This document shows, piece by piece, positions 45,952-58,137 of a stretch of DNA of 64,000 nucleotides. The number at the start of each line of letters is the position of its first letter. Within the stretch, counting starts at the first letter, position 1. The notes beneath the pieces are model-generated. The model ran no database searches. It was not told where the DNA came from and saw nothing but the letters and a program-made list of their open reading frames with translations. Both the position numbers and the translations under genes were made by a program. The stretch spans positions 372,001 to 436,000 of the forward strand of contig JBBHKE010003059.1 of the NCBI GenBank assembly GCA_037447655.1, written 5' to 3'. This DNA is from Zygnema cylindricum (taxonomy: Eukaryota > Streptophyta > Zygnematophyceae > Zygnematales > Zygnemataceae).

Positions 45952-46018
45952 GAAACTCTATGGGGTCCATTCCCCTACAGAATTTGCAGATCTAAAAAAG
46001 TTTATCTAGTTAGTGCCC
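45952..46018 (-). repeat. Last ~67 bp of a family H 5' LTR
   Basis: Only the end of the LTR remains (…GGGGAATGGACCCCATAGAGTTTCA). It is fused at about 46018 to protease sequence of element G, showing that the rest was lost by deletion or recombination. Confidence 0.7.
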
Positions 46019-47163
46019 TGGGTCATCACCCTGAGTTGAGGTTTGAACACTCATCCCACAAGCATAGTATATACTCTTTGGAGGCGTTTGCTGCAAAGTT
46101 GTAAAAGCCGCCTTGTTCCACCACATGTGGGCCGATGCTCCCGTGTCCATGATCCATCCTGCATCCTATGAACCCTCCATTGCTACCGCCATAAAAAATA
46201 ACTCTGCTTCGTCTTGCTCATTGAAGCTCAGAGACTCATCAGCATCAATTGCAGAAGCTAAAAATAGAGCATTTCCACGAGTAGGATTTCCAGAAAAGCC
46301 TGTGTGTTATAGAATTTGCAACTAACCCGGCCTGTATAAACTTGTCTCATTAGCCTTTTTCAGCTTAGGACAATAACTGTATCCATGACCCTTCTCAGAA
46401 AAATAAAAATAAGCAGTAGAAGAGTGTCTATTTAGCCTTTGATTAAACTGATTAAAGTGATTTTTATTCTGGTTAAACTGATTCCTATTTTGTTTAAACT
46501 GAGCTCTTTTGTCAAAGTCTATTGCAAAAGCATCGACCTTTCCTTCTCCTTCAAGGAGTTTACGTTAGACTCTTCCTCCAATATAAGATTATATGCTAAT
46601 TGAAATGACCAACTAGCTTTATCATGACTCTTAAACTGAGCAGACACACCTTTCATGCTACTAGAAAGTCCTCAAAATAGCAAAGCTGCCTGCTGTAACT
46701 CAAGAAATGAATCCCCAACAGAAGAGTGTGCATCAATAAATGGATGAAAGTTGTCACAATACTCGACCATAGTTTCCCCCGCGTATTTTTACCCCCAAAT
46801 TTTTCCAGCCACCAAGAGCTCCTCTTCGACATTCGCTTTCTCAAAAGCAGATTTTAGTGATGTCCAAATCTCCTTCACCTTCTTCATTTTCAAGCAAGAC
46901 ATGACCAGATTTTCTGAAATACAAAGAATTAGATTTTTACTTGCCATTGAATTCCTTTTCGCCCGACTCGAATCTCTTTCATCATGGGAGCCATCCAAGT
47001 ACCCCAGTAAGTTAGCAGTTTCAAACAAAGATTCAACCATTGCAGCCCAATACGCATACTTTTGGCCATTGAAGATTGGAATTCTTGACGAAAGGCCCAT
47101 AACCTGTTGTTCTACAACCACCGTTGCACGAGGGGAACCAGCAGTATTAGTGGTAGTAGACAT
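46019..47163 (-). pseudogene. Element G copia gag-protease remnant
   Basis: Gag starts at ATG 47163 inside the 5' LTR (MSTTTNTAGSPRATVVVEQQ) and is open through RIPIFNGQKYAYWAAMVES to 46789, the longest intact gag stretch of this type in the window. A damaged zinc-knuckle region lies around 46380. The protease WIMDTGASAHMWWNK (about 46160-46115) has an intact D-T-G. The element ends at 46018, joined to an H LTR end, so integrase, RT and RNase H are missing. Confidence 0.86.
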
Positions 47164-48119
47164 GGAAAACAGCAAAAGTTATCAAACACCTACTCAAGAG
47201 CCAACTTTCAACTTACATAAAATATTACTCAAAAATCCAATATACCTCAAATTTTCCAAAGTGATACACAATAGAGTAAACTGACAATTTCCAAAATTGC
47301 ACCCTTAATGACATAGTAAACCATAAGATATGATGTCTCGAGGTTTCCCAAAAATTGCCCTTAGAAAATCATATTCCCAAAACTAGATACTACAAAATTC
47401 GCTAAGTCCTAAGTTATATACTCACAATGTGTATCTACTGGTCTACACTAATTTTGGTAACTTTTATTGCGGTTAATATCTTGACTAACGACAAAGTATT
47501 CTACCTGTACGTTACTGTATCGTTAGTACCTCAAAAACCCTAATTACTACTTTCCAAAAACCTAATTAGTGGAACACTAATTTTTATTACACTAAACTAC
47601 AAAACAATGTTTATTCACAAGTTTTAGACATCGAACCATACACAAAACGTTCTTCATGCTTATTCAGCAAGAGTCGCAAAAGTCTAGCAGACTGTGGTCG
47701 TGTAGTACGAAACACCTGAGTGCTTCGTCACTTGTGGTCCCACGTGAATCACGCTTGTGGTCCCTCGTGAATCAAGCTTGTGGTCCCATGTGAATCCTGT
47801 CCGTTGGAACAAATTCAATAGTCAATGGTACCGTCGAACCGTACCATATATTTTCGGAATACCCGGTTCAGATCCCGTTCCTCCGATCCTATGAATCCAA
47901 TCGTCAACTCCGTGACATGTGTGGCTGAGTGTCGACGCCACTCCGTAAAACCTGCATACGATCTCTTGTCGACGCGTGTCCTTGTAAAATTACAATATAC
48001 TCTATTGTACTTTTGCTACTGTAACAGTAGTTAAGGTAAGTATTACAACAGACTACTTAGAAAATATTCTAAGTTATTTTAACCCTATCTACTGAAATAA
48101 AGATTTCTAAATTACAACA
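47105..48119 (-). repeat. Element G 5' LTR
   Basis: About 1015 bp with TGTTG (48119) and CAACA (47105) ends, followed by the primer site GGTTATGGGCC (47104-47094). It is related to LTRs A and F by the gag-start end and the GTATTACTTACC-type block near 48035. A 20-30 bp sequence around GTGGTCCC…TGAATC is repeated three times near 47735-47800. Confidence 0.85.
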
Positions 48120-49112
48120 CTTTCCCATGTAACCAAAACTTTAATCTTGTAACTTTGTTTGCAGCGAAGATTCTCTCTACATCTTTATGAGCATTCCGAT
48201 GTAATCACAAATAACTCGTTACTTCAAAACGTAATAAGCGTTGACGTTACGAAACATGTGACACAAAACCGGTAAACAAAATGTTGCGAAACTTCCACTC
48301 AATTTCGATTTCAGACGTCCACCCGCACGTTGAACAGTTTCTGTCACTTCGCAATATCTGCACGCCACATTGTCGACGTGGAGGTATTGCAGATGTTTAG
48401 GGTTTGTGACATTGTGACATCACGCGCGTCACGCTCAGCTATGACAGCGCCCACGTCACAACTTCTAAAACTTTCCGCCATGATTTCCCGATTGTTGTTT
48501 TATGTATTTTCCTACTCTACTTGCCATCAAAATACACTCAAAGATAGTCAAAAAAAATAGTTTTCATATATCTTTCATTTCATACCATTATAGACATTTT
48601 TCATTGCAAAAATTGTGAGATAGACGCGGTAGTAGGAGAGAGAGAGAGAGAGGCGCTTTCACAAACTTTGCTTTTGCAAAATGGCGTCCGTTGGTCGATA
48701 CCCCTCCACTTCTTATGTACGGAAAAAGGTGCAGGGAAAAAAGTATGTACAGCCTGTAAACGTGTAGTGGGTTTTTTTTTAAGGAAATTTTTGTCAAAAA
48801 CCTCCGCAAGTGCGAAATCTTATGCATATTTGCCCACGTCATCAAACTTTATTTAAAATCACCTCGCGAGGTGATTTTATATAAAATTTGAAGATGTTCT
48901 AGATGGACGCGAAAGTGGTTCAAAACTCATAAAACGATAAACTGCATCGCGATAGACGAAAAATTGCGGTATATCTATAGTTTTAATGGAATGCAACTTG
49001 TACGGTGGTAATTGAATTTTTTGGTACGGCTGCAGATTTTTCCTTTTTTTCCAAGTTATAAAGGAAAACGACAAGAAATAACTGTAACTTAAGCACATGG
49101 GAAAGTGCCCTC
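48120..49112. other. Unassigned DNA with GA repeat and hairpin
   Basis: No coding or LTR similarity is recognised. It contains a short (GA)n tract (about 48636-48652) and the hairpin at 48840-48896. It lies between the G LTR and the inverted-duplication arm. Confidence 0.5.
48840..48896. repeat. Hairpin with perfect TCACCTCG/CGAGGTGA core
   Basis: Arms 48840-48866 and 48867-48896 meet without a loop. The inner AAAATCACCTCG/CGAGGTGATTTT is perfect and the outer part matches with small gaps. The CACCTC/GAGGTG centre is the same as in the hairpin at 28556. Confidence 0.88.
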
Positions 49113-50125
49113 AGTCTTTTTTCGAATTTGGCTTGAGTTCCGTACGGAGATATCTGTAGCTGTATAGTCAACATTAAACGGGTTATCATGTGCTGTCTAT
49201 AAACAAGTTTTCTCACACGTGTGCCACGTAGGCTAAATAGTATATTGAAAATCGTAACAAAATAACAAATGATATCAACCGACCACCTTCAATGAAAAAT
49301 CTGTATATTTGCGTATCACAGTCCTGACTATGATGACAAAAGAGCATGACTTGACGTGTCAGGATATTTTCCAATAACGACTTTATTTCAGAATCTGGTC
49401 TAGCATGTCAGAAGGCACATGGCCTTTGCGACGTGACGGGTTGTCTGCTCTTGAAACACCTAACAATCGATATGTTCCAATATAATACAATACGATAACA
49501 ATATGAATCACAATAGAGTACAGGGGTGCGTACTTGTTTTTCGTCGCTATCCCCTTTAGGTACATCGATCCCGCCATTTCAGCGAAGATAATGAAAAGAC
49601 GAACTTCAAGCCCATTCCGACCGACAGTTTGTGACACGATGTCACGTCATCCGCCATCTGTGCAAGAAGATAACCGTACACTACTTCAAATCAAGTACAA
49701 CGTGTTCCCCAACATTAGTCGAAGTAAATAAATAACGTAGATGAAATATAAGGTCGAAGAAAATGTATATATGTTGGAGGGCTCAGCCGTATTCTACAAT
49801 CTTTGTTCGGTCGCCCTCTCGCTTTCTCTCTACCCGTTCCACTCTCCCCTCTCTTCCCCGCTCTTCCCCTCACTTTTCCCCTCATTTTCATTTCTCGGTG
49901 GCTCTCTTTCGAAAACTATTTCCCAATGTCAGATCCATTCTATTACCGGTTTTAATTCAAGTTTTTCTCTCTACTCGTAAATGTCCCCAAATCTGATCGT
50001 TGCAAAACGGTGGAAAATCCCCTCACTATTTCTCCTTCTCAGCCCAAAATCAAAATCGATTACCATAAATCTAAGCTATGGCAAAATCACGCCAAGATCA
50101 ACACTATAATCGGTTTTAGGACCAT
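49113..50125 (+). repeat. Flank arm of inverted segmental duplication (partner)
   Basis: Reverse complement of 11416-12420, ending in the target site ACCAT (50121-50125) of the gypsy element. The match continues into the gypsy LTR to about 50965, so the duplicated unit included the insertion. A TATATAT lies near 49766 and a CT-rich tract at 49805-49895. Confidence 0.8.
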
Positions 50126-51099
50126 TGTAACAATAATAGTGGATCGAACTTGTTCTTAAATGGGTATTTAAGTGTTATGAATATAGAATTTTAAATTTGG
50201 TATAAGCCCGTGAAAGAATCACACGATTTGGAGTTGTATTTTAAAAGATACAGCGATTGGTGAATTTAGGCGGCAGCGCGAGGTCAAAATAACGAGTGGA
50301 TGTTCATTGTAACGGGTTAAGGGTCTAACAAGCCGCAGAATTACAAGCTCACGTTTAAAAATGACCAAATGAATCAAAATTTTGATTGGTACGCACTATG
50401 GTTCGTCTCGTACAATTTAAGTACAAAACCTTACTTTCACTTTATGGAATTTCGTAGGTAGTTTCACGTGTGAAATTTGCGACGCACATTCGTGCAAAGT
50501 CGCGTCTTGTTTGGCACACACTTTTGCACGTAAATGTTACGTAGTGGAATGTAGCGTTTGATTGGTTAGTAAATCCTACGTAGTTAGTAAGAGATTTCGC
50601 ACGCTTTTGCATTGGTCGATCTAAGTCCTTGCTGATCAATGATTCGCCAAGGTAAAACCCATTCAACGAAGCGTTGCCTCTGGCCTAGCTAGTCCAGTGG
50701 GATGATGGATGAATAGAGAAGTCTAAGAGAAGAGTAGGCATCTTTTCCATTAGAAAAGTTTGTGGAAATTCTGACTGATCTTGGTCGTGAGCTAAGAATA
50801 CCACATTGGAGCAATGACATTTTGCATTGAAATCTCTTGCAAACTAAGTAGTGTTTTAGTAGTTAAAAGATAGAATATTTAAGAGTAGAGAGCAGTGGAT
50901 AATATTTTAAAAAGAAAGATTGAGCCACGAGGGCAAGAGACGAAGCTAATGTTATGTGGACAGATTTTTCTTCTAATTTACAGTTTATCCTTATGTGAGT
51001 GATGTCTAATGTGAATGTGTATTTTCCAATTTGTGGAATGTGTGGTTGAAATTGGTTGTAGTAATTGAATTTTTATGAGAGGAAGGAGATCCTATTACA
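50126..51099 (+). repeat. Gypsy 5' LTR
   Basis: 974 bp, TGTAAC start and ATTACA end. Most of it also occurs inverted at 10574-11415 at the same target site. Confidence 0.95.
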
Positions 51100-51101
51100 T
51101 A

Positions 51102-51113
51102 TGGTATCAAAGC
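51102..51113 (+). promoter_or_regulatory. Gypsy primer binding site (initiator tRNA-Met 3' end)
   Basis: TGGTATCAAAGC, two bases after the LTR, differs at one position from TGGTATCAGAGC, the complement of the 3' end of plant initiator tRNA-Met. This is the classical full-tRNA site, in contrast to the half-tRNA sites of the copia elements in this window. Confidence 0.92.
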
Positions 51114-51854
51114 ATTGGTTAGAAACTAGGGAGAAGCTTACTCACCCGAAAATCGACTGTCGTGACCGGTGAGGGTGCTGGAACCTGTGTTGGTGGAACC
51201 ACAATGTGAGCGGTAGGGGATTGGTGGGAACTTAAGTGACCACATTGCCAGCGGCCGCTGGTTTGATGTGGGGTGTGCTGGTTAGATGTGGGGTGTGCTT
51301 AGGTTATAAGGATTCAGGCGGGGTGGGCAGTGTAGCCACCTCTGAAGCTCACTCTAATTACCTAGAGGCCAAACCAACTTGCCTTCTCCTAACAATGAAT
51401 CATGTGTAGAGGGAGGGCTTGAACCCATGAACGGTGAGGATGTGAGGATAAAAGAGTAAAAGTTCTTGATGTAGTGGGAAATGGGAAATTTACTAATGGA
51501 GGAGAAAGAAATTGGAGAACTTTACTTCTTCAAGAGCAAAGGAGGCTTGAAATGAATTAAAACTTTTCAAACCTTGAATTGTTACCTTTCAGAGCTTTAA
51601 ATTTTGTTGTTGCAAAATGTGTGGGGAAATTCTTACCTTTCTGCATCAATGTTTTGGAAATTGAAGAATTGAATTTGTACTAACTTACTTTCAATGTCTT
51701 ATTTATTTTTCAGATTACGATCTTTTTTTTTTCGAAGGATTTGTTAAGGAGGGTAAGCCTTCGATTGTAGCAATCTGAGGACTTCAAATTGGCAACAAAT
51801 TTCTTTTGGAAATTATATTCTATCTTTCCTTTTGCTGGATTTCTAGGTGTGATA

Positions 51855-53165
51855 ATGGCAAACTCTGCATGGAAACATGAAGTGGAGGATGCCTTGAATG
51901 TGTTGAAGAAGCGTAGTGTGATATTAGTCAAAAGATTTAATAGTCATGTTGCTGTTGTAGATGAAAAAATTTCTGAATTGAAGAGTGAATTGAAAGATGT
52001 TACGAAAATTGGGAATGGATCAAATCAGAAATTAGATGAACTAAATAATCTAATTCACTCCAGAAATGATGTTAATGACCAAAAGGATGAGAGTAGTAAG
52101 AGGAATGCCAGTTTTAGAGAAGATGATCACATTAGACCTAAGAAGATAAAAGATCTGAAATTATGTATCAGAGAAACACTATCCTTTGATGGTAAGAAAA
52201 TTGATGAGTTAGATACTTGGATTTTTAATATGGAGTATTATTTGAAATCTAGAAATTGTGATCGTGATGATTACACTTCTTTTGATGTAAGATGTCTGAA
52301 AGGTGATGCTTAGATTTGATATTACATTCAAAGGAGGTCTAATTTAATTCCTGATAATGCTGAATGGAAAGCTTTTAAGACCGCGATAAAATCGCGTTTC
52401 TTGTCTATCACTTTTAAATCTTGAATGGAAAGAATGTGGCTAAACTTTAAGGAGACTGGATCTGTCAAAGATTGTATTTTGTAATTTGACTCATCAAGCA
52501 TTAATATCATAGGTTTGACTGATGAATTGGCTAAGTTGCATTTCTTGAACTATCTGAATCGTATATAGGAATCAGAATTAAAACATCAAAAATTTAATAT
52601 TTTGAAAGAATTACAAGATAAGTCATTGAAATTAGAGGATCAGTTAGGGTATAATCAGGAAACTCGATCCCTCAAGGGTAATTTGAATTAAGTATCATTG
52701 TCGGGTGAGGAGGAATTTGTGGAAGAGGGTCTGAGGCAGAATATCTTCAAGAGAAATGAGAGAGGTGGACAGAGTGTTAATGCAAAACAAATTTCACAAT
52801 AGAGGGGGATACATTAAGAGACCTACACCAAGTATTATTGCTCAAAAACCCAATCTTAGCATTCCCACATGCACTATCTATCAGAAAAGAGGTCAAAGGG
52901 CATTTGAGTGTGCAAAACTGAAGAAAAATAACTTTTATAATTGTGGAGAGGAGGGAGGTTTGAACAAAAAATGCACAAAACAGAAAAAGAAAGTCACTTA
53001 TTTTAAATGCGGAGGCACATATCATTACACTAAGGACTGTAGAGATAAGGGATCTCTTAAAACAGTTGATGTTAATAAAGGTCTCTAGGAAGATATTTCA
53101 TTTTACCTAGCTGAGCAGGAAGTTCAGGAGGTGGGAAACGGAAAGGACTTGCTGAAACTCCTCAG
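51855..53165 (+). pseudogene. Gypsy gag with degenerate zinc knuckles
   Basis: The best start is ATG 51855 (MANSAWKHEVEDALN). The N-terminal part looks coiled-coil-like (KISELKSELKDV), followed by the gag core (LSFDGKKIDELDTWIFNMEYYLK) to a stop at 52312-52314. Further gag with stops runs to about 52740. Two zinc-knuckle-like motifs (about 52935-53045) are damaged: NCGEEGGLNKKC lacks the His, and KCGGTYHYTKDC lacks the first Cys. Confidence 0.85.
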
Positions 53166-56100
53166 TTGAGTCGACCAGATCCAGATGTTAAAGAGTTAAC
53201 TCTGGAAGGCAAGTTCATGAATGAAAAGGTTAGGATAGCTGAATCTATTATGATGCTAACTACACTCCATAGTTTGAACAATCTTTCGGATGAAACTCTT
53301 AACAACAGACCTTTGTTAAGACAGTTAAGTAATGATGACACCAGACACAGTTCGATCAGATTCGAGTCTTTAGTAGAAGGGAAACCACTAAGAGTTATGG
53401 TAGATTCAGGTCCTACTCATAATTTTATTTCACATAAGTTTGTAGAGGAAAATAGAATTCCTACAGTAATAAGAGAAAAACCTTTGCATGTTCAGGTGGC
53501 AAATAGTAGTAAGTCCACATTAGATTTACAAATTGACACAACAGAATTTGACATCCAAGGTCATAAAATGAAAGTTGTGTGTGAAATAATGAATTATTGT
53601 AGTGAGGAGTATATACTTGGAAAGCCTTGCTTAACAGAACATAACCCTCAAATTAATTGGGAAACTAACACCTTGACAATGAAGTATGAAAACAACTAGA
53701 AGGTTTTGCAAGCATTACCTTCAAAGAAGTTGCATAAGAATCATATAAATAACATAACCAAATTGGGAGTGGAAGGTTTGATTTCTGCTAAACAATTTAA
53801 AAATCATTTAAAAGATAAAACAAATCATGCTTTCTTGTTATTAGTAACAGAGGCTAATACTAATGAAGGGGGGAGAAAACACTAACATTGATGTTATTCC
53901 TAAATCATACACAACTAAAAATATTGAAAAACAAAAATTTGATTTCGTAAGTGACATAAATATATTTGATGTTGCTGTAAAAGATTTGATTTTTGAATTT
54001 CAAGAGGTTTTCCCAAGTGATTTACCCCCAAAAAGGCCACCTTCTTGAGATGTGGAACCTGTTATTAACCTTGAACCTGGATGTAATCCTTATGTCATAG
54101 GAATTTATAAGCAAAGTTCCTTTGAGCAGGAGTTAAAGAAAATCATCAAAGAGCTTTTGGAGAAAGGACACATTCATCCCAACAAATCACAGTACGATCA
54201 CGAATTCTCTTCGTCAAAAAGAAAGAGGAAACATTGAGAATGTGTGTCGACTATCGTAGTCTGAACAACATTACGGTGAAGGATAAGTATCCGTTACCTT
54301 TAATTTCTGATTTGATAGATCGTTTGAAAAGTGCTAATTTTTTTTCTTTGATTGATTTGCGTAGTGGCTTTAATCTGGTACCAATTAGAAACGAAGATGT
54401 TGACAAAAAAACTTTTAGAACTAGAGGCAGTCATTTTGAATGGATAGTGATGCCATTTGGTTTGACGAATGCACAGCCTACTTATCAAAGATTAATGAAC
54501 CAAACCTTTTCACATAAAATTGATGAGTTTGTTTAGGTGTTTATAGATGATATTCTAATTTACATCGAACCTAAAGAACAACATGTAATTCATTTAAGGA
54601 AAGTGTTGGAAAGCTTAAAGGATAGAAAACTATATGGAAAATTGTCAAAATCCAGTTTTCTTAAAAGTGAACAATTATTTTTGGGACATATAGTTAGTGG
54701 ATGGTTTTAACACAGATCCATCCAAAATTACTACAATCCAATATTGGAAGCAACCCACTAATGTCACAGAAGTCAGATCGTTTTTGGGGTTGACCACTTA
54801 TTACAATAAATTTATCAAGAACTTCAATATGATCACCACACCTTTGACGGATTTACTTTGGGAGAAGGAGACGTTTGTGTGGGGAGGCGATCAAGAGGGT
54901 GTTTTTAAGAAACTAAAAGGGAAGTTGACCTTTGCCCCCATACTAGTGTATCCTAATCTTGTTGGGGAATTTGAAGTTTCTTGTTGGGGAATTTGAAGTT
55001 TTGGTCACTACTGATGCATTTGATAAAGGTATAGGTGCAGTCATAAGTCGAAAATTCGGCAAACATTTTCATCCTATTGCTTTTGAATCCAGAAAATTCA
55101 ATGATGTTGAGAACAACTATCCAGCACAGTAAAAAGAATTACTTGCAATTGTTCATGCATTGGTGAAATGGCGTTGTTATTTGCATAATAAAGAATTTAG
55201 AGTTCACAGTGATAATAACGCACTCTCCTATCTACTGAGATTAAGTGATGCACAGATTATGGCTGGCAGACAAGTTGGGTGGATGCAAAAATTGGCATAT
55301 TTCAAATTTACTGTCAAACATATTCATGGAAAGACAAATCTAGTAGTTGATCCTTTAAGTAGATGTTTTGAAATAAGTGTGATGGTTCGAGATGATTTTT
55401 TTTAAATGCTGTTAGAAATGGTTATGATAAAGATCCTTATTTTTCTTTGATTTGCAAGAATATCTCAGGAGGAGTTTTTGACCCATTGAATGAGAGGCAT
55501 GTCAAAAACTTTAGAATATAAGACGGTTTACTCTATTTGCAAACAAGGGATAGATTATGCATTCCTGAAATAGGAAACTTAAGAAAACAACTTTTACTAG
55601 AAGCCCATTAGCCTTTGGAAAATCTAGGTTGAGATAAAACTCTTCGTTTGTTGCAAAGTAGATTTTTTTGGCTTGGGATGGCAAAGGAGGTGTCGCAACA
55701 CGTGGAAAGTTGTGACCTTTGCCAACAGAGTAAAAGTAGTAACGAGAAACCTATAGGTCTTTTAAAACCTTTAGATATTCTTGAAAGACCATGGGAATTT
55801 GTCAGTATGGATTTTACAGTCAGGTTGCCACCCACATCTAGAAGAAATAACAGTATCATGGTCATAGTCGATAAGTTCAGTAAAATGGCAATCTTTATCC
55901 CTTGCAAAACTACTCATTCAGTTGTAGATATTGCAAAGCTATATTTTGACAACGTGGTGAGACATCGTGAAGTTCCCTTATCTATAGTCATTGATAGGGA
56001 TTCTAAATTTACGCCTGCATTTTGGAAAAAATTGCAGCAAAATTTAGGCACTAAATTAAAATAAGTACCTCTTATCATCCTCACACAGATGGACAGACAA

Positions 56101-56912
56101 AAACGATGAACATACACTGGAAGAAATGCTTAGGATTGTTTGCAAAGGATTTCAGAGCACATGGGAATCTAAACTGCCATTAATAGAATTTGCATACAAT
56201 TCATTCAAACATGCTAGTACAGGATTCTTACCGTTTGAATTTGCATATGGATACCAACCGAGAAAAGCATTAGACTTAATAACAGGGATAACTCAAATGA
56301 ATAGGAGTTGTGGAACAAAGTTTTGGGAGTACATTTAAACAGTTTGGAAAACAGTTCCGGATGCCTTATTCAAGACACAAAGAAAGCAATAATTAAATAC
56401 TAATCGCAAACGGGGTGATTGGGTGGTAAGCACAGGTGACAAGGTTTGGCTTTCAACAACTCATTACAAGTGCAAGATTGAGTGATAATCGGATTCTACG
56501 GGGAAATTTGCTCCTAAGTACATCAGACTATTTACTATAATCGAGATGATATCGTCAACTGTTGCCAAATTAGATTTTCCGCCTTCAACAAAAATTCATC
56601 CGGTGACACACATCAGTCAGCTAAAACTAGCAAATCTTTGACCAAATGAAGGAGAATTGGAATTGGATCCCTCAGTAATTATAGAACCTGAGGTCCACAT
56701 ATAGGTAATAGATTGGATAGGTCAACGGTTTAAGGTCAAAAATACTATATTCTGGCAAGTGCATTATCTAGGAAGGCCGGAAGAAGAGTTAACTTTAGAA
56801 GATAAAAATTCCAAGTTTTTCCAAAGGTATTGGAGGGATAATAATATAGAAGTCCTGTCTTGAGAATGAAATGTGTTTTAATTGAGGTTAGCTAAATATA
56901 AAGAGGGGATGA
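53166..56912 (+). pseudogene. Gypsy pol: protease, RT, RNase H, integrase, chromodomain
   Basis: Protease VDSGPTHNFISHKF (Asp 53403-53405), followed by VEENRIPT and ILGKPCL. RT runs from about 53970 (FQEVFPSDLPP), with a frameshift near 54235, then VDYRSLN, FSLIDLRSGF, MPFGLTNA, a stop at 54534-54536 and the catalytic FIDDILIY (Asp pair 54546-54551). RNase H has FLGLTTYYNKFI, then TTDAFDKGIGAV and VHSDNNAL. It is disturbed by a 22-bp duplication at about 54959-55000. Integrase has CDLCQQSK, then Asp at 55810 and 55993 and Glu at 56121, the last after a frameshift. The chromodomain-like tail FWQVHYLGRPEEELTLED (about 56755-56810) ends the polyprotein. Confidence 0.93.
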
Positions 56913-57870
56913 TGTAACAATAATAGTGGATCTAATTTGTTCTTAAATGGGTATTTGATTGTTACGAATATAGAAATTTGAATTTGGTAGACCTTCGCGA
57001 AAAATCGCACGATTTGGAGTTGTGTTTTAAAAGATATAGCGATTGGTGTATTAAGGCGATAGCGCGAGGTCAAAATAACGAGTGGGTGTTCATTGTAACG
57101 GGTTAAGGTTCAAACTAGCCGCGGAATTTCAGGCGCACGTTGAAGAAGTTCCATATGAATAAATATTTCATTTGGTACGCACGATGGTTCGTTTCGTACA
57201 ATTTTAGTACGAAAAAACACTTTCATTTTATGTAATTTTGTAGGTAATTTCGCGTGTGAAATTTGCGACCACGTTCGTGCGAAGTCGCGTTTAGTTTAGC
57301 GCGCACTTTTGCACGTAAATGTTACGCAGTGAAATGTAGCGTTTGATTGGTTAGTAAATCCTAAGTAGATAGTAAGAGATTTCGCACGCTTTTGCATTGG
57401 TCAGTCTGAGTCCTTGTTGATCAATGATTGGCCCAAGAAAAACCTGTTCAACGGAGCGTTGACTCTGGCCTTGCTAGTCCAGGGGGATGATGGAAAAATA
57501 GAGAAGTCTAAGAGAAGAGTAGGCATCTTTTCCTTTCGAAAAATTTGTGGATATTTTGAATGATTTTGGTCCTGAGCAAAGAATGCCAAATTGGAGCAAT
57601 GGCATTTTTGCACTGAAATCTCTTACAAACTAAGTAGTTTTTTAGTAGTTAATAGATAGAATATTTAAGAGTGGAGAGCAGTGGAAAATATTTAAAAAGA
57701 AGGGTTGAGCCACGAGAGCAAGAGACCAAGCTAATGTTATGTGGACAGAAGCTTTTTCTAATTCAAAATTTATCCTTATGTGAGTGATGTCTAATGTGAA
57801 TGTGTATTTCTGTGTGGCTGAAATTGGTTGTAGTAATGGGATTTTGTGAGAGGTAGGAGATCTTATTACA
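56913..57870 (+). repeat. Gypsy 3' LTR
   Basis: 958 bp, preceded by the purine-rich AAAGAGGGGATGA (56900-56912), the second-strand primer. ACCAT follows at 57871-57875. Confidence 0.95.
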
Positions 57871-58137
57871 ACCATACCCTTCCCCGGGATCCCCTCCACA
57901 GTAGTTTTGACAAAAAAGTTGATATTCGCTCCATGCCAACCAGACGGGCAATATTAAACAACAAAGTCAACTTTTTGGATGCATTGTGGGATCTCCCACT
58001 TCTGTAGTTGTAAATACTTTTGAATATTTTGGCATTTCTTCCAGAGTTGTCTCTTTAAGAGTTTGGAATAATGGCGGTTGGGTTGCCTGATGTTCCGACG
58101 CGTTACTTTTGTCACGAGTGGTTATGACGGCGGCGAA
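57871..58137. other. Downstream flank of gypsy insertion
   Basis: Unique-looking DNA after the target duplication. Before the insertion it adjoined 50120. The 12.4-kb arm shows no counterpart, because that copy is truncated inside the LTR. Confidence 0.5.

Larger units (their letters stand above)
50126..57870 (+). mobile_element. Full-length Ty3/gypsy chromovirus, inactive
   Basis: 7745 bp. LTRs 50126-51099 and 56913-57870 both run TGTAAC...ATTACA and are flanked by identical 5-bp target copies ACCAT (50121-50125 and 57871-57875). Primer site at 51102-51113 and polypurine tract at about 56900-56912. Domain order gag, protease, RT, RNase H, integrase and a chromodomain-like tail defines Ty3/gypsy of the chromovirus type. 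Gag and pol carry many stops and shifts. The LTRs differ at roughly one site in eight by eye, so the insertion is old. Confidence 0.95.
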
